Below are positions 8,673 to 18,239 of a DNA stretch of 64,000 bases, piece after piece; the stretch's first letter is position 1; each line of letters starts with the position of its first letter. The stretch lies in contig JADJRH010000001.1 in the NCBI GenBank assembly GCA_016712345.1, positions 1,550,001-1,614,000 of the forward strand, written 5' to 3'. The notes under the pieces are model-generated. The model searched no databases. It worked only from the letters and a program-made list of their open reading frames with translations, and was not told where the DNA came from. The DNA is from Polyangiaceae bacterium. GTDB lineage: Bacteria; Myxococcota_A; Polyangia; Polyangiales; Polyangiaceae. The translations under genes were made by a program, and so were the position numbers.

Positions 8673-11600
8673 CCTCTGACCTGACATGAGTTGAGTTGAG
8701 TTGTAAAGGCCCAGGCGCTGCGCGTGTCCAGTCGACCCGCGCAGCGCCTTCGGCCCCCTTTGTCCTTTTTTCACCATTTTCCGACTTTTTTGACCGTTTG
8801 GCAACGCTCACAACCGAGGAGGCCCCGTGAAAACCCGACCTGACAATACCGCCCCCAACGCCCGTGGTGCAGAGGCGACTTCTACCCAAAGCGCTACCCC
8901 CGCTTCTACCAACGGCCCAAGCGCACCTGACATGTCCAGTTCCAGCGCCGCACCCTCAGGCGCGGGCACTTCCGGCTCTTCTCTACCCAACGCCGGCCAC
9001 ACCAACAGCGTCGCCCTTGGGGCACCTCCTTCCATCCAAGTCATCGCCGCACCACCGGCTCCACCTCCCCAACCTACCCAAACAAGTATCCCCTCCGCCA
9101 AGATCGACCCTGTCCGCCCACCTTCCCTCTCTCTCCCCAAAGGTGGCGGCGCCATCCAACCCCTCGGCGACACCTTCAAAACCAACCCCGCCACCGGCAC
9201 GGGTAGTTTTGCCATCCCAATTCCAGCCCCGAGCGCACGAGGCTTTGGACCTTCCCTCGCGTTGTCCTATGATTCAGGCTCCGGCAACGGCGTGTTTGGA
9301 CTCGGTTGGAACCTTTCGCTCGGCGCCGTCACCCGCCGCATGGACCGCCGGCTACCCCAATACAACGACGCGTTTGAAAGTGACAGCTTTGTCCTGTCAG
9401 GTGCCGAAGATTTGGTACCTGTCCACCCCGCTCCCCCGGAAAACGAGTCCGATCCTGAAAGAGTCACCGCCTACCGCCCCCGCACCGAAGGCGCCTTTGC
9501 TCGCATCGAAAAACGCAAAGTCAAAGCCACAGGAAACCTCTACTGGAAAGTGTACTCCGCCGACGGAAGTGTACACTTCTACGGCCAAACGGCAGCCTCC
9601 CGCATTCAAGACCCGCAGAAAACCCACCGCATTTTATCCTGGCTCCTCGACAGGGTAGAAGACCTGCACGGCAACGTCATGGAGGTAGAATACGCCGCGG
9701 AAAACCTCGACGGCGTGAGCGCTCGTGACCCCGCCGAACAACACCGGTTCCGTCCTCATCGACTCACCGAAGTCACCGGCAACCGCTACCCCAAACGAGT
9801 CAAATACGGCAACACCACCATGGGCGACATCTCCACCGCCCAGTTTGAAATCGTCTTTGACTACGGCGAACATGACCTGACATCCCCAACACCTGCACCC
9901 GCACCTGACAAAAAGTGGGCTGTCCGCCAAGACCCTTTCTCCTCCTACCGCGGCGGATTTGACCTCCGCACCTACCGCCTCTGCCAACGCGTTTTGGTCT
10001 TCCATCACTTCTCCGAGTTGGGCGCCGGACCTACCCTCGTTTCGTCGGTGGACTTGAATTATAATCAGTCCAAATCGATCACCTTACTCTCCAGCGCCAC
10101 CCACAAAGGGTACATCCGCCAATCCACTCCACCCAACGAGCCGATTGTGTACTCCAGTCAGGCCTTACCGCCCCTGGAGTTTACCTATTCCCTCCCCACC
10201 AAAAAACAAAAAACCCTCCACTTTGACCCGGAGACCCTTGCCGACATCGACGTTACCACCCTCGGCAAACGCACGCAGTGGGTCGATCTTGACGGGGAAG
10301 GTCTGTCAGGTCTTCTCACCCGCGACAGTCACCAATTCCGCTACAAACGCAACCTCTCCGGCGGAAAACTCGCCAAAGCCAAAACCATCTCTACCGAGCC
10401 CAGCATCGGAGTGGAACGCGCTCGCATCGTCGACCTTGACGGCAATGGCATCCCCACATTTGCCCAATTTGACGGCCCCGTCCCCGGCTCTTTCGCTCGT
10501 GAAAACGGCGAATTTGAACGCTTCAAACGCTTTGTTCAACTCCCCAACAATGTCAAATGGGACAGCGCCCGTGTCAGCCTCATCGACCTGAATGGCGATG
10601 GCCGTGATGACCTCCTCGTCGCTTTGGACGGCAAATACATCTGGTATCCCAGTTTGGGCTCCGACGGATTTGACCATCCCTTTATCTACCACATGGCCGA
10701 TCACGACGACGTGGGGCCCGCCGTTTGGCCGAGCACGCCGTTTCACATGGCCGTCTTTTTTGCCGACATGACAGGTGACGGTCTACCCGATCTCGTCCGC
10801 ATTATTGAAGGGTCACTTTCTTATTGGCCAAACCTCGGAAACGGCCGTTTTGGCGGCCAAATCGTCATGCAAGTGCCCCTCATGCGCTTCATGAAACCGC
10901 GCTTGGACACCAAACGCATCCGCCTCGCCGACATGGACGGCACCGGCACCGCCGACCTCATCTACTTTGACGATCACGACACCTACGTCTTTTTCAACCA
11001 TTCAGGAAACGGATTCTCAAAGGAACCCGTCATCTTGTACGGCGTCTCCGGTCAAGCCGCCTCCACCGCGGGAGTCGTGGACGCCTTCGGTAGAGGCACC
11101 CCGCAAATTGTGTACTCCCTCAACAAGTGGCAAAACGTCAATTGCCACCTCCGCGCCACCGACCTCATCGGCGATACAAAACCCTATTTGTTGACAGCCG
11201 TCAAAAACAATTTTGGCTTAGAAACAAGGATCAAATACGCTCCTTCCACAAAGTTTTACCTCGCTGACAAAGCCGCCGGCACCCCATGGGCGCACCCTCT
11301 ACCTTTCCCAGTGCACGTGGTAGAAAAAGTGGAAGTCTACGACGCGGTAAAAAAACACCGCTTCGTCCAAGAGTACACATACCACCATGGCGGGTATGAT
11401 CCTGACGAAAGAGAGTTTCGCGGATTTGGTAGAGTCGAGACGCTCGACACGGAGTACACCGCCGCCCACGAGGGCAAGGGCCTCTTTGGTGACCTACCCA
11501 TTTTCAACAACGAGCGCCCTCAACCTCCTGTCTTGACAAAAACGTGGTTTCACCTCGGCATCCTCCGTCACTGGGCTTTGTATAACCAAGCCTACCAGCG

Positions 11601-14600
11601 TGAATGGTGGCGCCCAACAGTGGACCTTGGCTCACCTGAAGCGCCCCCAAACCTCTTGGGTAGGCCGGTGGTCCTGGCGGAGCAAACCTCCCCGGTCACA
11701 CTCACCCAACGGCACGAAGCTTACCGCGCCATGCGAGGCCAAACCTTACGGGTCGAAGTGTACGGACTTGACGGATCTGAAAACGACACCGTGCCGGTGC
11801 AGGTCGCCGAAACTCGCATCCGTATCGTGCAAAAGCAAGGCCCCCGAGGTGGACGCGGCGTGACCGCCAACCATTGCGTCATGTGGGTGCACCCCGAAGA
11901 AGCGGTCACCATCCATTACGAAAAAAATCAAGATGACCCGCGCATCGCCCACACCTTGACACTCGCCGTGGATGAGTACGGCGTCACGACGAAACAAGCG
12001 ACCGTCGTTTATGGTCGAAAGGTGCCCGCGCCGCCTCCCGGTCAACCGCCGGTAGAGTCGTTCCCCGAGCAGCTTTCTACCCACGTCGTTGTCGGCACCC
12101 GTCAGGTAGCTCACTTCCCATTTGGCAGCGGGTCAACGCCGACAAAACACCGGCTCGCCGTGCCGTTGGCTGAGCAGTCGTTTGAGCTGAAAATGCCCAC
12201 CGCGCCCGCGGCGGCAAATGGGCTCTACACCCCTGCCGACGTCAACACCGCGTTTGACGGCGCCACTCCGGTACCGTACGAAAACGTCGCCACCGCCGGC
12301 CAAAAACGCCTCCTCGGCTCTGCCATCCACCAGTATTACAACTCCGCAAACCTACCCAACGCGCTCCCGGAAGGCACGGCCGATGTTTTGGCGCTACCTT
12401 ACCAATCGTACGCTTTGGCCTTCACCCCCGGCTTGGTGACCCAAGCCTACGGCACCAAAGTGGACGGCCCCATGTTGGTCGCCGCTGGTTACCAAGACCG
12501 CGGCGCCGAGGGCTACTGGGTCAAGTCAGGTAGACAAATTTTCGACTCTACCCATTTCTATCTCCCCACCCACGTCATCGACCCGTTGGGACGCACGACG
12601 TCGGTTGTGTACGACCCGTACTTCCTGTTTGCCATTCAGGTCACCGATCCGCTTGGAAACACCGGCTCCGCCGATATCGACTATCGCACATTGACCCCTT
12701 GGCAAACCACCGACATCAACGGCAATCGAGGCCAAGTCGCCTTTGATGCGTTGGGGAGAGTCACCAAAGCCGCCGTCATGGGTAAGGTCAACTCGTCGGA
12801 TGGGGATACCCTGACCGACCCGACCATGGTGTACACCTACCAGATTGACCGCTGGTATAACACCCAACCCGGCAACCCTGGCAATCCAAGCGGCGCCGCG
12901 TTACCCAAACCTTCGTATATCAAAACCGAACACCGCGAAAAACACGGTCCAACCAACACCCGTTGGCAAACCTCCTACGCCTTTTTGGACGGTGCAGGCG
13001 GTGCCGCCCTTGCCAAAGCCAACGCCGAACCTTCCTCCCCAGGAGGCCCCGCCCGATGGGTCGCCACCGGTCGAACCATCGTCAACAACAAAGGCAACCC
13101 CATCAAACAATACGAGCCCTATTTTTCCAACGATTGGGATTGGGAAGAAGAAGAAGCGCTCGCGACCGTCGGCGTGACGGCGCTCGTCACATACGACTCC
13201 ATGGGTAGATCGCTGCGCGTTGATTTGCCCGACGGCACCTACGCTCGGAGTATTTTTTCACCCTGGCGCGTGGAGCAGTGGGATCCCAACGATACCGTCA
13301 ACGAAGCGGGCAATGTGTGGCGACTCGCTCGGGAAACCGGTGCAACTCCAACCCCCGCTCCCGAAGACATCGACGCCAAAAACAAGGCGTTGGCCCACGC
13401 CAACACGCCAAGCGTCGTGCACCTCGACTCGTTGGGCAGAGCCTTTCTCGCGATTGCCAACAACGGCGCCAGTGGGAACATTTCTACCAAAACCGTCTTT
13501 GACATTGAAGGTCAAGTCAAGTCCGTGGTGGACGGCCTCGGCCGCACCTGCGCCACCTACGATGTCAGCGTGGACGGTCAACCCCTCCATGAAACCAGCA
13601 TCGACTCCGGCGAAAAGTGGTCGTTATCCAACGCGATGGGTGTACCTTTGCGCGGCTGGGATTCTCTCGGCCATGAAACACGCGTCGAAGTGGACATCCT
13701 CGACCGGTTGACCCACCTCTGGGTCAAACAAGGTGCCGACGCCGAAGCCCTGCGTTTACGCGTGCTCTATGGCGAATCTTACCCATCACCTGAAAGTCAA
13801 AACCTCCGCGGACGAGCATGCCTTGTATTTGACGGCGCGGGCGTCACCGAAACCCTACCGTTTGACTTTAAAGGCAACGCGCTTTCGACCAGTCGCAGAT
13901 TGGCCGTTGCGTACGCAACGGAGCCTGACTGGACAACCCTCGCGAGCAGTGGTACACCCAGTTCCGCCCTCGCTCAAGCGGCCTCGCTCCTTGAAAATGA
14001 GACGTTTGGAAAGGCATTTGCCTTTGACGCTTTGAGCAGGCCCACGTCCGTCACCATGCCGGACCTGAGTGAGATTCGACCGACCTATAACGACGCCGGC
14101 CTGCTCGAAGCCGTGGACGCCCGCATCCGCAACGCCAGCGTGTGGACGCCATTCGTCACCGGGATCAGCTACGACGCCAAAGGCCGCCGCGAACGCATCG
14201 ACTACGGCAACACCACCTTCACCGAGTACACCTACGACGCCCTGTCATTTAGGTTAACTCGACTCCAAACAAAGCGACCTGAATCCGGTGGTGTACACAG
14301 TCAACTCCAAGACCTCTTCTACTTTTACGACCCGGTCGGCAACATCACCACCATCCGGGACGACGCCCAACAAGAAGTCTTTTTTGCAGGTCAACAAGTC
14401 ACCCCCAAACAAGAATTTTTATACGACGCCATTTACAGGTTGATCGCTGCCACCGGCCGCGAACACGCCGGCGGCGTCGGCGACAATCAACGCGACAACA
14501 ACGACCTACCCTTGTGGAATCTACCCCACCCCAACGACGCCCAAGCGCTGCGCCGGTATGAAGAAAGTTACGAATACGACGCGGTAGGAAACATCTTGAA

Positions 14601-15387
14601 GATGATTCATACTGCCGTCGGCAGCTCCGCAGGGTCATGGACAAGAAGGTACGCTTACGGCGCCAATGGCGTGGTACCCGGCGGCGCGGGTGTACCCCCG
14701 AGCAACCGACTCCACTCCACCAGTCTGCCCGGTGACGCCGCGAACGGCCCTTACACCGCGGCGTACACCCACGACCTGAAAGGCAACATGGTGGCAATGC
14801 CCCATTTGGCCAACGTGGAATATACCCACTCTGACCAGATGAGGGTCGCTGATTTGGGAGGCGGCGGCACCGCGTATTATACCTACGATGCCGGCGGCGA
14901 ACGCGTCCGAAAAGTCATTCAGAGAATCGGCACCACCAAAGAGGAGCGGATCTACCTTGGTGGCTGGGAGTTATATAGAAAACGCCAAGGCTCGAACCAG
15001 GAAGTGGTGCTCGAACGCGAAACCCTCCACCTGATGGACGACACCCGCCGCATCGCGATGGTCGAAGCCAAAACCATCGACGCCGACGTGCCGGGCACCT
15101 TACCCATCGTGTCGCGCACCCGTTATCAATACTCCAATCACCTAGATTCTGCCCATCTCGAATGCGACGAATCGGGCCTTGTGATTTCATACGAAGAGTA
15201 CCACCCCTATGGAACACCCGCTTATCGAAGCGCAAAATCGGGGGTGGAGGTCAGCGAAAAACGCTTCAGGTACACCGGTAAAGAACGCGACGACGAAACA
15301 GGTTTCCAGTACCATTCGGCGAGGTATTACGCCCCGTGGTTGGGTAGGTGGACCACCGCCGACCCCGCCGGGATGGTTGACGGGCCG
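7772..15387 (+). repeat. Long direct repeat, copy 1 (7.6 kb)
   Basis: This segment covers the last 300 codons of tcA, the tcA-tcBC hairpin and the TcB-TcC coding region up to the end of the Rhs core. It is nearly identical to 18240-25848. The left boundary is a shared run beginning CACCGTCGCC; the right boundary is the shared GACGGGCCG that encodes DGP of the core-closing motif. Differences are scattered, mostly synonymous changes, plus a diverged low-complexity N-terminal linker in the TcB protein. Confidence 0.92.
8713..8771 (+). terminator. Hairpin with T-run between tcA and tcB-tcC
   Basis: A perfect 12-bp stem (AGGCGCTGCGCG at 8713-8724 with CGCGCAGCGCCT at 8738-8749) encloses a 13-nt loop and is followed 16 nt later by a T6 run at 8766-8771. 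The T-run is a little distant for a classical intrinsic terminator, so it may be an attenuator or an mRNA-stability hairpin that sets the TcA:TcBC ratio. The same hairpin is kept in the second repeat copy. Confidence 0.55.
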
Positions 15388-16473
15388 TGTTTGTATGGGT
15401 ATTGCCGCGGTCAACCAGTCAGCTTGAATGACCCGACTGGGCGCGAAACACCATCCGTTTGTTACGCTCAGCCCGACAGCGTGTTGATCAAATGCGTCCC
15501 CGTGATCGACGTAACCGTTACCGCCCCACCGCGCCACAAGCAGCAAGTTTCGCTCGCTCCAAAAGCAGTTTGCGATCCCAATGAGGATATCTACGCCGAG
15601 TTTGAAACGTCTACATCGGAAGATATTTATGCAGAGGCGATGGGAGACGGCGCCTCTGATCCAGGGGATTTTTCGGACTTGACAGGCGCCGAACAAGGCG
15701 CCGCAAAAGCGGCCGAGGAAGGCATCGGTTCTTTTTTTGAAGGCGCCCTTGCGGGCGACTTCGCGGACAATGCGTCTTGGAGTGCCACCGCGGGTCAAGT
15801 GGCCATTGGGTTTATTCCCGTGGTCGGTCAGATGGCGGACATTCGCGACCTCATCGCGGCCGCCAAAAGCGTAGGGGAGGATAAACCGGGGGCGTGGCTC
15901 AGCCTCGGGGTCGCTGTCGCTGGATTCGTTCCTGGACTTGATTTCCTCAAAGGTGCCAAAAAAGTAGGGGGAAAGGTACTCAAAGAAGGAGCCGACGAGG
16001 CGGCGCAAGGTATTGTAAAAAGTGGCTTGAAACAGGCTGGAAAGAAACTTAGCAAGGAGGCGGCGGAACGTGCCGCGAGAGAACTCAAGGAAATTGCGAA
16101 CTCGAGGGGCCCCTTGATTGACCGTCTGGGTGCAATAGCGACCGATCCGTCCATCACCGGACCATTGCGGCGCAGGGTTAACGATGCCATGAACGCGTTA
16201 CGCGATCATCTAAAACCCGCCGATCTTTCAGGTGCGTTACGGGATGCCTTGGGCGTTCCGGTCCGGCAGAAAGGAGCCGGAAAAGCGTTTGACCACGCGA
16301 CTGAAGTGGGCGAAGCGTTGACTTCCGTTAGTAACCTTCGAGATGCGTTGGTTCTCCGCATTACCCACCTGAAACGGGTCGGAGATAGCGACGCCATAGC
16401 CGAGGCGTCGAGGCACCTTTCGGCAATCACCGATTTTCTCAACAAAACTCACTCATTTCTGAGCATTCGATAA
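8827..16473 (+). CDS. Fused TcB-TcC (SpvB/Rhs) toxin protein 1 with type-28-like toxin tip
   Basis: This 2,548-residue protein is the cocoon plus toxin of a Tc complex, with TcB and TcC fused in one chain. Start GTG 8827 follows a strong GAGGAGG site. In order: Pro/Ser linker (1-100); SpvB domain from about 105 (IQPLGDTFKTNPATGTGSF); calcium-type FG-GAP loops near 587, 647 and 702 (DLNGDGRDD, DMTGDGLPD, DMDGTGTAD); TcdB-middle region about 780-880; Rhs/YD repeats about 1220-2150; and the core-closing RYTGKERDDETGF, then DPAGMVDGP at about 2178-2187. The variable tip is 2188-2548. It carries a pre-toxin hydrophobic block (IPVVGQMADIRD then VPGLDFLKG, about 2330-2378) and a C-terminal domain (DLSGALRDALG, FDHATEV, DFLNK) resembling polymorphic toxin type 28, a predicted RNase family. 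The tip assignment is from memory and moderate; the TcB-TcC call is firm. Confidence 0.93.
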   Translation: MKTRPDNTAPNARGAEATSTQSATPASTNGPSAPDMSSSSAAPSGAGTSGSSLPNAGHTNSVALGAPPSIQVIAAPPAPPPQPTQTSIPSAKIDPVRPPSLSLPKGGGAIQPLGDTFKTNPATGTGSFAIPIPAPSARGFGPSLALSYDSGSGNGVFGLGWNLSLGAVTRRMDRRLPQYNDAFESDSFVLSGAEDLVPVHPAPPENESDPERVTAYRPRTEGAFARIEKRKVKATGNLYWKVYSADGSVHFYGQTAASRIQDPQKTHRILSWLLDRVEDLHGNVMEVEYAAENLDGVSARDPAEQHRFRPHRLTEVTGNRYPKRVKYGNTTMGDISTAQFEIVFDYGEHDLTSPTPAPAPDKKWAVRQDPFSSYRGGFDLRTYRLCQRVLVFHHFSELGAGPTLVSSVDLNYNQSKSITLLSSATHKGYIRQSTPPNEPIVYSSQALPPLEFTYSLPTKKQKTLHFDPETLADIDVTTLGKRTQWVDLDGEGLSGLLTRDSHQFRYKRNLSGGKLAKAKTISTEPSIGVERARIVDLDGNGIPTFAQFDGPVPGSFARENGEFERFKRFVQLPNNVKWDSARVSLIDLNGDGRDDLLVALDGKYIWYPSLGSDGFDHPFIYHMADHDDVGPAVWPSTPFHMAVFFADMTGDGLPDLVRIIEGSLSYWPNLGNGRFGGQIVMQVPLMRFMKPRLDTKRIRLADMDGTGTADLIYFDDHDTYVFFNHSGNGFSKEPVILYGVSGQAASTAGVVDAFGRGTPQIVYSLNKWQNVNCHLRATDLIGDTKPYLLTAVKNNFGLETRIKYAPSTKFYLADKAAGTPWAHPLPFPVHVVEKVEVYDAVKKHRFVQEYTYHHGGYDPDEREFRGFGRVETLDTEYTAAHEGKGLFGDLPIFNNERPQPPVLTKTWFHLGILRHWALYNQAYQREWWRPTVDLGSPEAPPNLLGRPVVLAEQTSPVTLTQRHEAYRAMRGQTLRVEVYGLDGSENDTVPVQVAETRIRIVQKQGPRGGRGVTANHCVMWVHPEEAVTIHYEKNQDDPRIAHTLTLAVDEYGVTTKQATVVYGRKVPAPPPGQPPVESFPEQLSTHVVVGTRQVAHFPFGSGSTPTKHRLAVPLAEQSFELKMPTAPAAANGLYTPADVNTAFDGATPVPYENVATAGQKRLLGSAIHQYYNSANLPNALPEGTADVLALPYQSYALAFTPGLVTQAYGTKVDGPMLVAAGYQDRGAEGYWVKSGRQIFDSTHFYLPTHVIDPLGRTTSVVYDPYFLFAIQVTDPLGNTGSADIDYRTLTPWQTTDINGNRGQVAFDALGRVTKAAVMGKVNSSDGDTLTDPTMVYTYQIDRWYNTQPGNPGNPSGAALPKPSYIKTEHREKHGPTNTRWQTSYAFLDGAGGAALAKANAEPSSPGGPARWVATGRTIVNNKGNPIKQYEPYFSNDWDWEEEEALATVGVTALVTYDSMGRSLRVDLPDGTYARSIFSPWRVEQWDPNDTVNEAGNVWRLARETGATPTPAPEDIDAKNKALAHANTPSVVHLDSLGRAFLAIANNGASGNISTKTVFDIEGQVKSVVDGLGRTCATYDVSVDGQPLHETSIDSGEKWSLSNAMGVPLRGWDSLGHETRVEVDILDRLTHLWVKQGADAEALRLRVLYGESYPSPESQNLRGRACLVFDGAGVTETLPFDFKGNALSTSRRLAVAYATEPDWTTLASSGTPSSALAQAASLLENETFGKAFAFDALSRPTSVTMPDLSEIRPTYNDAGLLEAVDARIRNASVWTPFVTGISYDAKGRRERIDYGNTTFTEYTYDALSFRLTRLQTKRPESGGVHSQLQDLFYFYDPVGNITTIRDDAQQEVFFAGQQVTPKQEFLYDAIYRLIAATGREHAGGVGDNQRDNNDLPLWNLPHPNDAQALRRYEESYEYDAVGNILKMIHTAVGSSAGSWTRRYAYGANGVVPGGAGVPPSNRLHSTSLPGDAANGPYTAAYTHDLKGNMVAMPHLANVEYTHSDQMRVADLGGGGTAYYTYDAGGERVRKVIQRIGTTKEERIYLGGWELYRKRQGSNQEVVLERETLHLMDDTRRIAMVEAKTIDADVPGTLPIVSRTRYQYSNHLDSAHLECDESGLVISYEEYHPYGTPAYRSAKSGVEVSEKRFRYTGKERDDETGFQYHSARYYAPWLGRWTTADPAGMVDGPCLYGYCRGQPVSLNDPTGRETPSVCYAQPDSVLIKCVPVIDVTVTAPPRHKQQVSLAPKAVCDPNEDIYAEFETSTSEDIYAEAMGDGASDPGDFSDLTGAEQGAAKAAEEGIGSFFEGALAGDFADNASWSATAGQVAIGFIPVVGQMADIRDLIAAAKSVGEDKPGAWLSLGVAVAGFVPGLDFLKGAKKVGGKVLKEGADEAAQGIVKSGLKQAGKKLSKEAAERAARELKEIANSRGPLIDRLGAIATDPSITGPLRRRVNDAMNALRDHLKPADLSGALRDALGVPVRQKGAGKAFDHATEVGEALTSVSNLRDALVLRITHLKRVGDSDAIAEASRHLSAITDFLNKTHSFLSIR

Positions 16474-16495
16474 ACCCATACGGCATCGAGAAGTT

Positions 16496-17011
16496 ATGAA
16501 GTCAACCAATCGTGATCGAAAGTTGTTGTTGGATTCCACTGCTGATCCCGATGACAGAGTGCGCGCGCTGTCGAGAGTCGGTGCCGATCACCTGGTAGAA
16601 TACGAGCCATTGGTGGCGACGCTTCTTGATCATGAAGACTCCATCTTGCGAGGCAAAGCAGCGAGTGTGCTGCTGGGATTATGGCAAAGAACCAAGTATG
16701 ATGAGCGCATTGTGGAAATGTTGTTGACCGACCCTGATTGGGGCGCGCGACACTCGGCGGCATCGGCGATATCCACTTATCTTCGTTTCCCGAATGAGCC
16801 CGACGATCTTACAAACGAACGACGCACGAAACTCCTAAAGGCACTTGTTAGATCCATTACGGAGGACGAGGAGCAGTTGACTCAAGCAAATAGTTACCGT
16901 TGTTTCATCAAGTGCGTTGCGCCGGACCGCGAGGAGCCGTTCCGCACGGAATTCGATCGCGAACGGGATGTCGACTGGGAACTCGTGACGCCTTATTTGG
17001 AAGGTGACTAA
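16496..17011 (+). CDS. Probable immunity protein to tip 1 (HEAT-repeat-like)
   Basis: A 171-residue soluble protein begins 22 bp after the stop of the TcB-TcC 1 gene on the same strand, with a GAGAAG-type ribosome site before ATG 16496. It looks all-helical, with HEAT-like helical pairs (RVRALSRVGADHLVEYEPLV; SILRGKAASVLLGLWQ; WGARHSAASAISTYL), and is acidic at the C-terminus. Position directly after a toxin tip is the usual place of the cognate immunity gene, so I infer it neutralises the type-28-like domain. It lies outside the 7.6-kb repeat, as expected for a gene that travels with its own tip. No enzymatic motif is visible. Confidence 0.7.
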   Translation: MKSTNRDRKLLLDSTADPDDRVRALSRVGADHLVEYEPLVATLLDHEDSILRGKAASVLLGLWQRTKYDERIVEMLLTDPDWGARHSAASAISTYLRFPNEPDDLTNERRTKLLKALVRSITEDEEQLTQANSYRCFIKCVAPDREEPFRTEFDRERDVDWELVTPYLEGD

Positions 17012-17248
17012 TTGTCTTTCATGACGGCCTGAAAATGAAAAGGCGTTCAATCTGCGACGCGTGGAAACCCAACCAAACGCAAACCTCCCAATCCACAGAT
17101 TACTGCTTCTACCCTACCGACTTGCCCAACAACCGGCGGCACCGCGCGTCGCCTGATACCAGCCAACGGCCAGGCGTCAGGGTTGGGATGGTAGATTCAA
17201 GTGTACGTGCGACACCAGTGTGAGCGCGACGATCCGCACCACCGCAGA

Positions 17249-17356
17249 GCCTCCCGCCCGCGCCCCGCGAGCACGCGAGTCAGCGAGCGCGCGCAAGCGA
17301 GCCGGGCTTGGGCGGCCAGGAGGCGCGCAGGCGCGAAGCGCCCAGCACACGGCCGG
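17249..17356. repeat. 108-bp GC-rich direct repeat, copy 1
   Basis: This very GC-rich block (starts GCCTCCCGCCCGCGCC, ends CACACGGCCGG) is about 95 percent identical to 18119-18226; I count five mismatches in 108 bases. It is rich in GCGAG words. The two copies flank a 0.76-kb stretch with a DUF559 remnant. It holds no convincing ORF. The preceding 17012-17248 shows no gene. Confidence 0.85.
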
Positions 17357-17387
17357 GGCGAGCGGGTATACCCGCGGCCGCAGCGGA

Positions 17388-17749
17388 CTATACTTGACCT
17401 ACCGCTCGCGTGATCGCCTGCACCGCCTGCTCCGTATCGGTGATCACCCTCTCCGCGGACAACCGCAGCACGGTGTACCCCAGTCGCTCAGCGCCCTATC
17501 TCGCCGCTCGTCTGCCCGCGACCGGGCGCTGTGATACCCACCATCCACCTCCACAACCAGCCGCACGCTCGGAGCACAAAAGTCCACGATATGACGGCCG
17601 ATCAGCACCTGACGCCGAAACATCACGCCGACCTGACTACCCCTCAACGCGTCCCACAAGATCGCCTCGCTCGTCGTCGGAGTGGCACGCATACGCCGCG
17701 CATGCCCGAGAAGATGCGTACACTTTGATCTACCCATGACAGCCTCCAA
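17388..17749 (-). pseudogene. DUF559 endonuclease-like gene, frameshifted
   Basis: Read on the minus strand, the protein has the DUF559 (Vsr-like, restriction-endonuclease fold) pattern: HARRMRATPTTSEAILWDAL, FRRQVLIGRHIVDF, then RLVVEVDGGYHS and RRDRAL. After RRDRAL the frame breaks; the expected ending (ERLGYTVLRLSAERVIT then TEQAVQAITRA and a stop) continues in another frame to 17388. About one base is missing near 17490. DUF559 genes are common solitary or mobile cargo in many bacteria. Lying between two copies of the 108-bp repeat inside a toxin island, it is best read as a decayed insertion. Confidence 0.7.
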
Positions 17750-18118
17750 GGCCCGCCGGAATGGCGGGCGACAGCCCCAGAAGCGCAGGATCTATGACGC
17801 GCTGCAACCTTACCATGATGGACCCGCTCAACCCCCATCCACTCGACTCCATCATTCAACTCCCACCATCACCAAGCGGCGCGGCATAGAGCGTGCGCGT
17901 TTGGCTGAAGCCCGCCACTCCAAGGGCCTGCAGAGCTGGCATGGGTAGATGCTACCCGGCTTTCGAGCGCGCGACTCGATTCGCGATTCGTCATTCGGCT
18001 GCAGGCCATCTACCCATGGCGTGCGCGGAGTCATCACGCACGCGACAATCGACAATCATCTTACCCATTACTACCACCTACCCATCTACCCATACCGCAT
18101 TGGTCACCCACCACGCGG
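17750..18118. other. Gene-free spacer with a cluster of CTACCCAT words
   Basis: I find no credible gene here. The stretch is notable for repeated ATCTACCCAT or its complement: near 17940 (GGGTAGATGCTACCC), 18010, and a run at 18061-18095 with several overlapping CTACCCAT and TTACCCAT words, with one more just upstream at 17729. The word also recurs inside genes across the window. Confidence 0.6.
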
Positions 18119-18226
18119 GCCTCCCGCCCGCGCCGAGCGAGCACGCGAGTCTGCGAGCGCGCGCAAGCGAGCCGGGCTTGGGAGGCCAGGAGGCGCGCAG
18201 GCGCGAAGCGCCGAGCACACGGCCGG
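18119..18226. repeat. 108-bp GC-rich direct repeat, copy 2
   Basis: Second copy of the block at 17249-17356. It ends 14 bp before the left boundary of repeat copy 2 (18240), so it sits at the junction where the duplicated tcA fragment begins and may mark or have caused the recombination. Confidence 0.85.
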
Positions 18227-18239
18227 TGGTGGGCAGGAA

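Noticed and set aside
8688..8704. Tandem TGAGT repeats as a phase-variable tract
   Set aside because: Only three units, outside any coding region, and identical in both copies.
17249..18226. CRISPR-like repeats
   Set aside because: Only two copies of 108 bp with a 760-bp gap; no regular spacing.
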